Below are positions 1-5,899 of a DNA stretch of 13,972 nt, piece after piece. The notes under the pieces were generated by a model. It searched no databases. It saw only the letters and a program-made list of their open reading frames with translations, and was not told the DNA's origin. This stretch comes from DASZMJ01 sp035551935. Lineage in GTDB: Bacteria; Planctomycetota; Planctomycetia; Isosphaerales; Isosphaeraceae. Where the stretch lies: NCBI GenBank assembly GCA_035551935.1, contig DASZMJ010000112.1:1-13972 (forward strand), in the 5' to 3' direction. The translations under genes were made by a program, and so were the position numbers. Each line of letters starts with the position of its first letter. The first letter of the stretch is position 1.

Positions 1-129
1 CTGCGCCGGGTCGCGGCTCGGGTCAGAGGGGATCTCTACGACGCCATCGGTGACGCGTTGCGAGAGGTAACCGACCAGGACATCATCGGCTGGTTCCAAC
101 AGGCCGGCCTGTATGCAGCTCATGGGTAA
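1..129 (+). CDS. IS630-like transposase, C-terminal fragment
   Basis: Frame 1 is open from the window edge and encodes 42 residues before TAA, including the stretches ALREVTDQDIIGWFQQAG and LYAAHG. Many IS630-family transposases end with this pattern: a short helix, a phrase of the type 'ALRxVTxxDIxGWFxxAGLY', then the stop. The DDE catalytic core would lie upstream, outside the window, so whether the element is intact cannot be judged. The frame overlaps the 3' end of the minus-strand gene 83-493, whose stop codon lies inside this IS end. The family assignment rests on recognising the C-terminal pattern only. An unrelated gene tail is possible but less likely given the disrupted neighbour. 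Confidence 0.55.
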   Translation: MRRVAARVRGDLYDAIGDALREVTDQDIIGWFQQAGLYAAHG

Positions 130-138
130 ACCGCTCTA
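1..138 (+). mobile_element. Right end of an IS630-like insertion sequence (partial)
   Basis: The window opens inside a transposase reading frame that stops at 127-129. Nine bases later a TA dinucleotide (137-138) marks the point where the interrupted minus-strand gene still looks like its own family. IS630/Tc1-mariner elements insert at TA and duplicate it, so 137-138 is the most likely IS boundary. Only one end is in the window, so the terminal inverted repeats cannot be compared. The boundary is inferred. Confidence 0.5.
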
Positions 139-493
139 GGAGGTCGTCGCCCTCGATCGAACGCGCCTCCTCCTGGCCGTACTTCATCCATCCCTTGTCG
201 CCGTTAAGGACGGTGATGCTACGGGAATCGCCGTCGCCGTCGTCGACGACCGACTTGACGTGATCGAGGCCCTGCACGGTCACCTCGCCGTCGATCTCGC
301 TCTCGTTGCCCTGGAAGCGGAGCGTTACCTTGCATTTCCAGCTCATCGCGTCGGCCTTCTCCAGCTTGTCCTTGCCGCCGAGGGCCTTGATGGCCTTGTC
401 GAGGATCGCGTCAGCCTTCTCGTCGGCCCTGGCCGCGCCGATCGGGTTCAGGAGGAGCACCGTCGCCAGCGTCGCAACCAAGGACCGCGCCAT
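83..493 (-). CDS. Small exported protein, 3'-truncated by an IS
   Basis: This encodes 136 residues from the ATG at 493. A longer ATG start at 553 would add an Arg-rich, unlikely leader. A purine-rich AAAGGGG lies about 6-7 nt upstream of the chosen start. Residues 1-23 form a clean signal peptide (MARSLVATLA, hydrophobic core, ARA before DEKADA). The mature part carries a pattern (DKAIKALGGKDKL, SWKCKVTLRF, GEVTVQGLDHVKS, VLNGDKGWMKYG) that resembles a planctomycete family of uncharacterised exported proteins, usually longer than 200 residues and predicted to be beta-rich. After about residue 119 the frame runs into the IS end, and the last 17 residues are IS-encoded. It is therefore a gene remnant that may still be translated. 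The function is unknown. Confidence 0.6.
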   Translation of the reverse strand: MARSLVATLATVLLLNPIGAARADEKADAILDKAIKALGGKDKLEKADAMSWKCKVTLRFQGNESEIDGEVTVQGLDHVKSVVDDGDGDSRSITVLNGDKGWMKYGQEEARSIEGDDLLERFTHELHTGRPVGTSR

Positions 494-559
494 GAGGATG
501 CCCCTTTCGAGAGATGCGGTCGAATCGCGGGCCGCATCGCCGCGCCGGCCCACGGCCGT

Positions 560-588
560 ATTCGAGCCGATGGGGACGTCCGAGACAA
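560..588 (-). promoter_or_regulatory. Candidate sigma-70-type promoter for the truncated gene
   Basis: On the minus strand TTGTCT (588-583) and TCGAAT (565-560) are separated by 17 nt, with four of six matches to each consensus box. It lies 67 nt upstream of the ATG at 493, in the gap after mutS2. This is a weak match in GC-rich DNA and only a suggestion. Confidence 0.25.
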
Positions 589-611
589 GGTGCGACCGAC
601 GAAATCCCTCG

Positions 612-630
612 GAGCCGGAGGGGTCGGCTC
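612..630 (-). terminator. Possible mutS2 terminator hairpin
   Basis: GAGCCG (612-617) and CGGCTC (625-630) can form a 6-bp stem with a 7-nt loop at the mutS2 stop codon (TCA on the + strand, 629-631). No T-tract follows on the minus strand, so intrinsic termination is uncertain. Confidence 0.25.
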
Positions 631-2623
631 ATTCGTCGCCGAAGTCTTCGAGTCGAGGGCCGGGCTTGCTGGAGGAGGTGCGGGCGGGGGCGGGGACATC
701 GGGGTTGCGGACGAGCTGGGGGATGAGCTCGGCGACGGGAACGTCCCACTTCATCTGGCCGATGGCGACGACGGCGACGCCCTTGCGGGGGTCGAGCTTG
801 ACGACGCGGCCGGGGCGGTCGTAGCCGAAGCGGGGGACGACCACGCGGTCGCCGGGCTGGAGCCGGGCGCGGGCCTCGGCGACGCGGGCGTCGCCCTCGG
901 CCTGGCGCTGGAGGTCGGCGAGCCGCTGCGAGAGCGCGTCGCGGGTCCGCTCGGCCTCGGCCTGCGCCTCGAGGGCCTCGCGACGGGCGGCCTCGGCCTC
1001 CTGCCGCATCTTCTGCGCGACCTCCCAGTCCGGCCGCGAGCCCGCCTGCCGCTCGTCGAGGTAACGCCCCGCGCGCGCGACGAGGTGCTCGGGCAGCTCC
1101 AGCCGCCGCGCGATCTGCAACGCGTTCGACTGGCCGATGTCGCCGATCCGGAGGTGATAGCGCGGCCGGAGGGTCTCGACGTCGAACTCGACGGCGGCGT
1201 TCTGCGCCCTCGGGTTGGTGAAGGCGTAGGTCTTCAGGTCGCCGATGTGGGTCGTGACCAAAGCCCGGCAGCCGAGGCTGTCCAGCTCGTCGAGGATCGC
1301 CCGGCCCAATGCCGCTCCCTCGGCCGGGTCGGTGCCGGCGCCCATCTCGTCGAGCAGCACGAGCGACCTGTCGGTCGCCGTCGTCAGGATCTGCGAGACG
1401 CGGCGGATGTGCGAGGAGAACGTCGAGAGCGACTGCTCCAGGCTCTGCTCGTCGCCGATGTCGGCCAGGACCTCGTCGAAGACCGGCAGTTGCGAGCCCG
1501 GATTGGCCGGGACGTGCAGGCCGGCCTGCGCCATCACCGCGAGCAGGCCCACCGTCTTGAGCGCAACGGTCTTGCCGCCGGTGTTCGGGCCGGTGATGAC
1601 CAGGAGGTTGAACTGGAAGCCGAGATGCACGTCGATCGGCACGACCGCCCTCGGCGCGGCCGGCGGCTCGGGCCGGTCCTCGCGGAAGAGGTGCTCCAGG
1701 AGCGGATGCCTGGCCCCTCGCAGCGCGACCTTGCCTTCGGTGTTCAGGTCGGGCGGGCTCATCCGATAATCGAGGCTGTAGCGGCCGCGCGCGTGGATCA
1801 GGTCGAGCGTGCCGAGAGTCTCGAGGGTCGTCAGCAACGAGTCGGCCACCTGGCCGACCTGCGCGCTGAGCCATCGGAGGATGCGGCGGACTTCCTTCTG
1901 CTCCTTGGAGCGCAAATAAGAAAGCTGCGCCGACTGCTCGGCGATGGCGCGGGGCTCGACGTAGACGGTCTCGTTGCTGGCGCTGGTGCGGTGGACGGAC
2001 CCTTCGATCTCGCCGCGGTGGTCCTTGGCGATCGGCAGCACGTAGTGGTGGCCGACCATCGTGAAGTTCGGGTAGCGGAGGATGCGGCGGATCTCGGGCG
2101 CGCGGAGGAGGTGGCGGAGGGTCTCCTGGATGCGCTGCTCGACCTGGCCGACCTCGCGGCGGATGGCCGAGAGGCGTCGGCTGGCGGTGTCGAGGACGTT
2201 GGCGCGCGCGTCGAGGCACCCCTCGATCGCGTTGGCCACGCCCGAGAACTCGCCGACCCCCTCGCGCAGGGCGCCGAGCCTGGGGAACTCGTCGCCGATG
2301 CGGTCGAGCCAGGCATCCAGCTCGGCGACCGAGCGCAGGACCGACACGGCCTCGGCCAGCTCCTCGGCCTCGAGCATCGCGCCGACCTTCGCGCGTCGGA
2401 CCTGCGGCCGCACGTCGCGCAGGCCGCCGAACGGCGGCGCGAGGCCCGACGCGAGCGCCTCGGCCATCTCGGTCGTCAAGGCCTGCTGGTGCGCGATCGC
2501 GCCGATCTCCCGGCCCGGCTCGATCCGCAGCGCCCCCTCCTTGCCGAGCGAGCAGGCCGCGTACGACGCGACGAGTGCGCGGACTTTCTCAAACTCCAAT
2601 ATCTCCAGCGTGTGCGTATCCAT
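629..2623 (-). CDS. mutS2: MutS2 family ATPase lacking the Smr domain
   Basis: This encodes 664 residues from the ATG at 2623 (MDTHTLEILEFEKV, the usual MutS2 opening), with GAGGGG just upstream. MutS2 has the MutS core and clamp but no mismatch-recognition domain; it binds branched DNA and, in Bacillus, acts on collided ribosomes. Residues 1-335 are the helical core/clamp region, including the HHYVLPIAKDHRGEIEG stretch near 192-208. Walker A is GPNTGGKT (345-352), the MutS motif DIGDEQSLEQSLSTFSSH is at 388-405, and Walker B LVLLDEMGAGTDP is at 421-433. Residues about 530-585 are a charged coiled coil and 588-635 are KOW-like (GDRVVVPRFGYDRPGRVV). The protein ends 29 residues later, whereas typical MutS2 proteins are about 750-790 residues with a C-terminal Smr nuclease domain. 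No Smr-like sequence follows in any frame up to 494. A HEAT lipoprotein gene lies 108 nt upstream on the same strand. Confidence 0.93.
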   Translation of the reverse strand: MDTHTLEILEFEKVRALVASYAACSLGKEGALRIEPGREIGAIAHQQALTTEMAEALASGLAPPFGGLRDVRPQVRRAKVGAMLEAEELAEAVSVLRSVAELDAWLDRIGDEFPRLGALREGVGEFSGVANAIEGCLDARANVLDTASRRLSAIRREVGQVEQRIQETLRHLLRAPEIRRILRYPNFTMVGHHYVLPIAKDHRGEIEGSVHRTSASNETVYVEPRAIAEQSAQLSYLRSKEQKEVRRILRWLSAQVGQVADSLLTTLETLGTLDLIHARGRYSLDYRMSPPDLNTEGKVALRGARHPLLEHLFREDRPEPPAAPRAVVPIDVHLGFQFNLLVITGPNTGGKTVALKTVGLLAVMAQAGLHVPANPGSQLPVFDEVLADIGDEQSLEQSLSTFSSHIRRVSQILTTATDRSLVLLDEMGAGTDPAEGAALGRAILDELDSLGCRALVTTHIGDLKTYAFTNPRAQNAAVEFDVETLRPRYHLRIGDIGQSNALQIARRLELPEHLVARAGRYLDERQAGSRPDWEVAQKMRQEAEAARREALEAQAEAERTRDALSQRLADLQRQAEGDARVAEARARLQPGDRVVVPRFGYDRPGRVVKLDPRKGVAVVAIGQMKWDVPVAELIPQLVRNPDVPAPARTSSSKPGPRLEDFGDE

Positions 2624-2731
2624 GACCCCTCGCGCGCCGACCCGACGCCGAACCCCTTCGCGACGACCCCACACCCTCCCCCGCGTCGTTCCGACGCGCT
2701 CGCGACGGTGCGGGTTCGCGATCGTGTCATT

Positions 2732-3520
2732 CTAGCGCCCGGCGGCGGGCGTGGCCACGGCGGCGGGGGTCTTGACGTCGAGGGTGGCGGCGGGCGCGGG
2801 CCTGGGCTCGGGGGCCTTCCGGCTCGCGATGAGCTTGCGCCAGGGGGCGACCTCGTCGCCGAGGTCCTTGCCGGTGATCTTGCGGAGGGCGCGGAGCGAG
2901 GCCCAGCGGATGGCGGGGTCGTTGTTCTCGAGGCCCTCGACGAGCATGTCGACGTAGCGCGGCTCGGGGGCCTTCAGCTCGGCCAGGCCGTCGATGGCGG
3001 CGACGCGGCAGTCGGGGTTCTGGTCGGCGGCGACGACCTGGGCGAGCAGGCTGGCGTCCTCGGGGCGGCCGACCTTGCCCAAGGCGCGGCAGGCCTCGGT
3101 GCGGACGACCGGCTCGGTGTCGTAGACCTCCTCGCGCAGGGCCGCGATGGCCTCGGGGCGGCCGAGCTCGCCGAGGCTCCGGCAGATGACGGCGCGGGTG
3201 GCCGTCGGCTCGCGGTCGTAGCCGTCCTTGTCGCGCTCCAGGCCGCGGAGCATCAGGCGGACGGCGCGGAGCCGCTGGGCGTCGTCGTCGTAGGCCCTGG
3301 GGTTGGCCAGCTTGGCGAAGGCGAGGTAGCGGATGTTCGGGTCGGTGGCCGTCTCGATGTGGTTCATGAAGCTGGTGGCCGTCGTGCCGAGGTACGGGCC
3401 GAACAGGTACGTCTGCACCGAGCCCGTGGGCGTCAGCGTGCTGCAACCCGCCGCGGTCGCGGCCAGGGCCGCGAGCGTCAGGAAGGCCGGGCGGCGACGG
3501 CGGGCGAACGGTCGTGGCAC
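2732..3520 (-). CDS. HEAT-repeat lipoprotein
   Basis: This encodes 262 residues from a GTG at 3520, preceded by GGAG with an 8-nt spacer. Residues 1-25 are a lipoprotein signal: basic MPRPFARRRRP, a hydrophobic stretch, and lipobox AAGC with Cys26 as the lipidation site. After a short region (SVQTYLFGPYLGTTATSF) come HEAT/PBS-lyase-type helical repeats at roughly residues 105-230, seen as repeated R-A-x-C-R-x-L-G-x-x-G-R-P-E units (ICRSLGELGRPEA, ACRALGKVGRPEDA, AIDGLAELKAPEP, SLRALRKITGKDLG). The tail (about 233-262) is Ala/Pro-rich and probably disordered. HEAT arrays usually mediate protein-protein contacts, and this one would sit on a membrane facing the periplasm. No catalytic motif is seen. 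It lies upstream of mutS2 in the same direction and might be cotranscribed, but no functional link is evident. Confidence 0.8.
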   Translation of the reverse strand: MPRPFARRRRPAFLTLAALAATAAGCSTLTPTGSVQTYLFGPYLGTTATSFMNHIETATDPNIRYLAFAKLANPRAYDDDAQRLRAVRLMLRGLERDKDGYDREPTATRAVICRSLGELGRPEAIAALREEVYDTEPVVRTEACRALGKVGRPEDASLLAQVVAADQNPDCRVAAIDGLAELKAPEPRYVDMLVEGLENNDPAIRWASLRALRKITGKDLGDEVAPWRKLIASRKAPEPRPAPAATLDVKTPAAVATPAAGR

Positions 3521-3603
3521 CCCGCTAGCTCCGAGGGAGATTTGGGTCCGCGCGGGACGGCGACGGGGGCCGGACGGCCCCTCTCGGTACGATAGGCGGC
3601 GGC

Positions 3604-3632
3604 ACTCTAGCGTCCCGGGCCGTCCTTGCCAA
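3604..3632 (-). promoter_or_regulatory. Candidate promoter for the HEAT lipoprotein / mutS2
   Basis: On the minus strand TTGGCA (3632-3627, five of six matches to the -35 box) and TAGAGT (3609-3604, four of six to the -10) are separated by exactly 17 nt. It lies 83 nt upstream of the GTG at 3520, inside the divergent gap 3521-3752. It is the best sigma-70-like match I see in that gap. Confidence 0.4.
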
Positions 3633-3654
3633 GCTCAACCGCGCGGCCCGGGCG

Positions 3655-3683
3655 TTGGCGGTGAGGGGCCGGCGCGGCTATCC
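3655..3683 (+). promoter_or_regulatory. Weak candidate promoter for the glycosylasparaginase gene
   Basis: TTGGCG (3655-3660) and CTATCC (3678-3683) are 17 nt apart on the + strand, 69 nt before the ATG at 3753. The -10 match is poor. A tandem TCGACCC repeat (about 3719-3732) lies between it and the start codon. Confidence 0.2.
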
Positions 3684-3752
3684 TTGGCGCGATCGCGGCC
3701 ACGGAGCCGCAGCGCGACCCTCGACCCTCGACCGACCCCGAGAGCAACGCCG

Positions 3753-4817
3753 ATGCCCGAGAGCCTCAACCGCCGTGAGTTCCTGTCCGTCGGCGCCGCC
3801 GCCGGGCTCCTGAGCAGCACCTCGTGGGGGGCGGTGCCGCCGCGCGCGCCCGGCGCGCGACGCCCCGTGGTCATCTCCAGCGCCAACGGGATCGCCGCCA
3901 TCACCAAGGCGATGGAGCTGATCCAGGCGGGGACCGACCCGCTCGACGCGGCCATCGCCGGCGTGGCGATCGTCGAGGCCGACCCCAACGACCACACCGT
4001 CGGCTACGGCGGCATCCCGAACGAAGACGGCGTCGTCGAGCTCGACGCGGCCGTCATGCACGGCCCGACCCACTCCGGCGGCGCCGTCGCCGGCCTCCGG
4101 AACATCATGCATCCGGCCGCCGTCGCGCGACTCGTCATGCGACGGACCGACCACTGCCTGCTCGTCGGCGAGGGGGCCTCGAGGTTCGCCAGGATGCACG
4201 GCTTCCCCGAGGTCGACCTGCTGACCGACGACGCCCGCAAGATCTGGCTCTACTGGAAGGAGACCAACGGCAAGGACGACGACCGCTTCCCGCCGCCGGT
4301 CGAGGAGCTCGACCCGATCGTCAAGAAGTTCTTCCACATCCGCGAGCACGGCACGATCCACTGCTCGGCGCTCGACACCCACGGCGAGCTCGGCTGCGTG
4401 ACGACGACATCGGGCCTCTTCTACAAGATCCCCGGCCGCGTCGGCGACTCGCCGATCCTCGGCGCCGGGCTCTTCCTCGACAACGAGGTCGGCTCGGCCG
4501 GCTCGACCGGGCGGGGCGAGGCGAATCTGCTGAATCTGTCGAGTTTCCTGATGGTGGAGGAATTGCGGCGCGGCAAGTCGCCGCACGACGCGACGCTCGA
4601 GGCCTGCCGTCGCGTCGCGGCGACGAACAAGCTGCCCCGCTTGCGCGACGCGAAAGGTCGGCCTAATTTCCAGGTCACGTTCTACTGCCTGGCGAAGGAC
4701 GGCCGGCACGCCGGCGCCAGCCTCTACGCCGGGACGAAGATGGCCGTCCACGACGGCGACTCGGCCCGCCTGGTCGAGTGTGCGTCGCTCTACGACGAGC
4801 GGCCGCCGAGCGATTGA
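3753..4817 (+). CDS. N4-(beta-N-acetylglucosaminyl)-L-asparaginase, Tat-exported
   Basis: This encodes 354 residues. The start ATG at 3753 places a twin-arginine signal at the N-terminus (NRREFLSVGAAAGLL, RR at residues 7-8), so the enzyme is probably exported folded. Family members are Ntn hydrolases that cut the GlcNAc-Asn bond of N-linked glycoasparagines and mature by self-cleavage before a catalytic Thr. Here that residue is Thr201 in EHGTIHCSALD, followed by TTTSGLFYKIPGRVGDSPI (substrate loop with Arg229 and Asp232) and DNEVGSAGSTGRGE (243-256). The N-terminal alpha-subunit carries GYGGIPNEDGVVELDAA (84-100). The well-studied flavobacterial enzyme has Asp immediately before the nucleophile, whereas this one has Gly200. 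Length is normal for the family. It is divergently oriented from the HEAT lipoprotein and convergent with the H1-like gene, so it is probably monocistronic. Confidence 0.92.
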   Translation: MPESLNRREFLSVGAAAGLLSSTSWGAVPPRAPGARRPVVISSANGIAAITKAMELIQAGTDPLDAAIAGVAIVEADPNDHTVGYGGIPNEDGVVELDAAVMHGPTHSGGAVAGLRNIMHPAAVARLVMRRTDHCLLVGEGASRFARMHGFPEVDLLTDDARKIWLYWKETNGKDDDRFPPPVEELDPIVKKFFHIREHGTIHCSALDTHGELGCVTTTSGLFYKIPGRVGDSPILGAGLFLDNEVGSAGSTGRGEANLLNLSSFLMVEELRRGKSPHDATLEACRRVAATNKLPRLRDAKGRPNFQVTFYCLAKDGRHAGASLYAGTKMAVHDGDSARLVECASLYDERPPSD

Positions 4818-4852
4818 GCCGACGCGCGACCGGCATCCTCGGGTCGCCCCAT

Positions 4853-4893
4853 GCACGAAGGCCCGCCGGGTTCGACCCGGCGGGCCTTCGTGC
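4853..4893. terminator. Bidirectional terminator hairpin
   Basis: A perfect 19-bp inverted repeat (4853-4871 and 4875-4893) with a TCG loop sits between two convergent genes, 35 nt after the glycosylasparaginase stop and 38 nt from the stop of the H1-like gene. Perfect symmetry and position fit transcription termination from both sides. Neither flank has a T-tract, so the strength of intrinsic termination is uncertain. Confidence 0.75.
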
Positions 4894-4931
4894 GACGATT
4901 GGATTGGAACCGACGACCCGGGGGCCTCGGC

Positions 4932-5327
4932 TCACTTCGGGGCTTCGGCCGGGGCCGAGCTGATGTGCTTCTGGCCCGTCTTGGAGACGGTGTAGCTGTG
5001 GTGGCCGGTGTCCTTGTTCTTCTTGCCGCGCTTCAGCAGGCCGTGCTTGTGCAGCACGTCGATGGTGCGCTGCTCGGCCTTCTGGCCGATCGTGTAGCCG
5101 GCCTCGCCGGCGCCGTGGACCTTCTTGAGCAGCTCGTGCTGGCGCTCGTTGAGCTTGACCGCCTTCTTGGCGCCGGCGGCCTTGGTGCCGGCCGACTTCT
5201 TCGCCTTCGGCGTGGCCGACTTCGCCGCGGTCTCGGACGCGACGGCGACGCCGCCCTTCTTGGTCGCCTTCTTCGTCGTCGCCTTCTTCGTGGCCGACTT
5301 GGTGGCCGTCTTCTTCTTCGCCGCCAT
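4932..5327 (-). CDS. Histone-H1-like basic protein with winged-helix-like C-terminus
   Basis: This encodes 131 residues from the ATG at 5327 (MAAKKKTATK). A longer start at 5387 would add a leader with no visible domain. GAGG lies about 10 nt upstream of the chosen start. Residues 1-57 are a low-complexity Lys/Ala/Thr tail (KKTATKSATKKATTKKATKK and similar), like the C-terminal tail of eukaryotic histone H1 and bacterial H1-like nucleoid proteins. Residues about 58-122 form a compact domain (LNERQHELLKKVHGAGEAGY, TIGQKAEQRTIDVLHKHGLL, HHSYTVSKTGQKHI) whose helix-turn-helix plus beta-wing pattern resembles a winged helix. The likely role is nucleoid binding or compaction; DNA binding is inferred from charge and fold pattern. 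It is convergent with the glycosylasparaginase gene, and its upstream region is the long intergenic stretch 5328-5899. Confidence 0.75.
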   Translation of the reverse strand: MAAKKKTATKSATKKATTKKATKKGGVAVASETAAKSATPKAKKSAGTKAAGAKKAVKLNERQHELLKKVHGAGEAGYTIGQKAEQRTIDVLHKHGLLKRGKKNKDTGHHSYTVSKTGQKHISSAPAEAPK

Positions 5328-5503
5328 CGCTGTTGGCCCTCGTTCGGGTGTTGACATCGGCATCCGGGACCAGACCGCCGGATACACCGCCAGACTTCTT
5401 AGCGAAATATATCACGCTGGGGAAGACAGAGATGGTCACGTTTCGCCCGATTTCGCCGCTTTTCCGAGGATTCCGGCCCGATCCGATCCGTGAAACGAGG
5501 AGC

Positions 5504-5530
5504 TATTGGATTGAGCGAGTTTATTGGATT
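5504..5530 (+). repeat. Direct repeat TATTGGATT x2
   Basis: TATTGGATT occurs at 5504-5512 and 5522-5530, start-to-start spacing 18 nt, in the AT-richer part of the intergenic region. The second copy overlaps the candidate -35 box at 5524, so the pair could be a regulator site. No partner is known. Confidence 0.5.
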
Positions 5531-5553
5531 CATTCATCACAGGATAGTATTGT
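5524..5553 (+). promoter_or_regulatory. Candidate promoter facing the palindrome-rich block
   Basis: TTGGAT (5524-5529) and TATTGT (5548-5553) have an 18-nt spacer, with four matches of six in each box. Transcription from here would cross the palindrome-rich segment and reach the hairpin plus T7 at 5682-5720, or read on toward the giant gene at 5900. Confidence is low. Confidence 0.25.
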
Positions 5554-5681
5554 CTTAAAACTAGGAGTATGTCATCGCGCGGGCCTCGAAAAAACCTGAG
5601 TCTGCGCGCGAACTCGTGCGCGGCGCGCGCATGTCGTCGTCGACGATCGTCGCGCGCCGCGTCGCGCGAGTCGATCGACGA

Positions 5682-5720
5682 CGCGCGCGAAAAATATTTT
5701 TCGCCGCGCGCGATTTTTTT
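5682..5720 (+). terminator. Hairpin followed by T7 (intrinsic terminator or attenuator)
   Basis: The palindrome CGAAAAATATTTTTCG (5688-5703) is extended by six G-C pairs (5682-5687 with 5705-5710) if C5704 is bulged. Three bases later comes a run of seven T's (5714-5720). This is the signature of a + strand Rho-independent terminator, yet no + strand gene lies upstream before 4817. It could end a small RNA or act as a leader attenuator for the gene at 5900. Confidence 0.45.
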
Positions 5721-5886
5721 CGCCGCGCGGCCGCGCCGACGGCGCCGGGGGCAGTCGGGGGCGTCGGCCCATGCGGCTGATGTTTTGGCGCAAGCGACCG
5801 TCGCGCGAGGTTGTGGCGGCGCGCCGCGGGTCCGGGTTACAACGGAGGGGGCGGCCGCGTCGTGCGGGCCGCGGACTCGGGCCAGC

Positions 5887-5894
5887 GGGAGGGA
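5887..5894 (+). promoter_or_regulatory. Ribosome binding site that fixes the giant gene's GTG start
   Basis: GGGAGGGA is 5 nt upstream of GTG 5900. The in-frame ATG at 5771 has no comparable site and would add 43 Arg/Gly-rich residues in front of a complete signal peptide. Confidence 0.65.
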
Positions 5895-5899
5895 TCGTC

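Larger units (their letters stand above)
5328..5899. other. Long structured intergenic region
   Basis: I see no credible gene here. From 5328 to about 5570 the DNA is AT-richer than its surroundings, with a TATATT element on the minus strand (5412-5407) that could serve the H1-like gene and a 9-bp direct repeat on the + strand. From about 5600 to 5730 it becomes CG-alternating and densely palindromic: GCGCGCG/CGCGCGC (5604-5610 with 5624-5630), TCGTCGACGA (5637-5646), TCGATCGA (5671-5678), GTCGCGCG repeated at 5649 and 5661, a hairpin at 5682-5710 with T7 after it, and TTTTTCGCCGCGCG repeated at 5697 and 5716. A 12-bp palindrome (5816-5827) lies about 70 nt before the giant gene. Frames through this part are Arg/Ala-rich with no family character. 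It may hold a small RNA, a leader or protein-binding sites. Confidence 0.5.

Noticed and set aside
260..3595. 1,111-codon open frame on the + strand across mutS2 and the HEAT lipoprotein gene
   Set aside because: It is antisense to two clearly coding genes. Its Arg/Gly/Asp-rich composition with no domain is a typical GC-rich shadow frame.
3716..3735. Tandem TCGACCC repeat upstream of the glycosylasparaginase gene
   Set aside because: Only two full copies in a GC-rich leader; too short and simple to claim a regulatory role.
4897..4914. T-arm-like sequence on the minus strand (GTCGGTTCCAATCCAATC) suggesting a tRNA gene or remnant
   Set aside because: The stem has a mismatch, the conserved TTCGA is altered, and no anticodon or D arm can be drawn because the adjoining sequence is the H1-like coding region. 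At most it is a degraded remnant.
5771..5899. Upstream ATG at 5771 as the start of the giant protein
   Set aside because: It would put 43 Arg/Gly-rich residues before an intact signal peptide, and it lacks the strong GGGAGGGA site found before GTG 5900.
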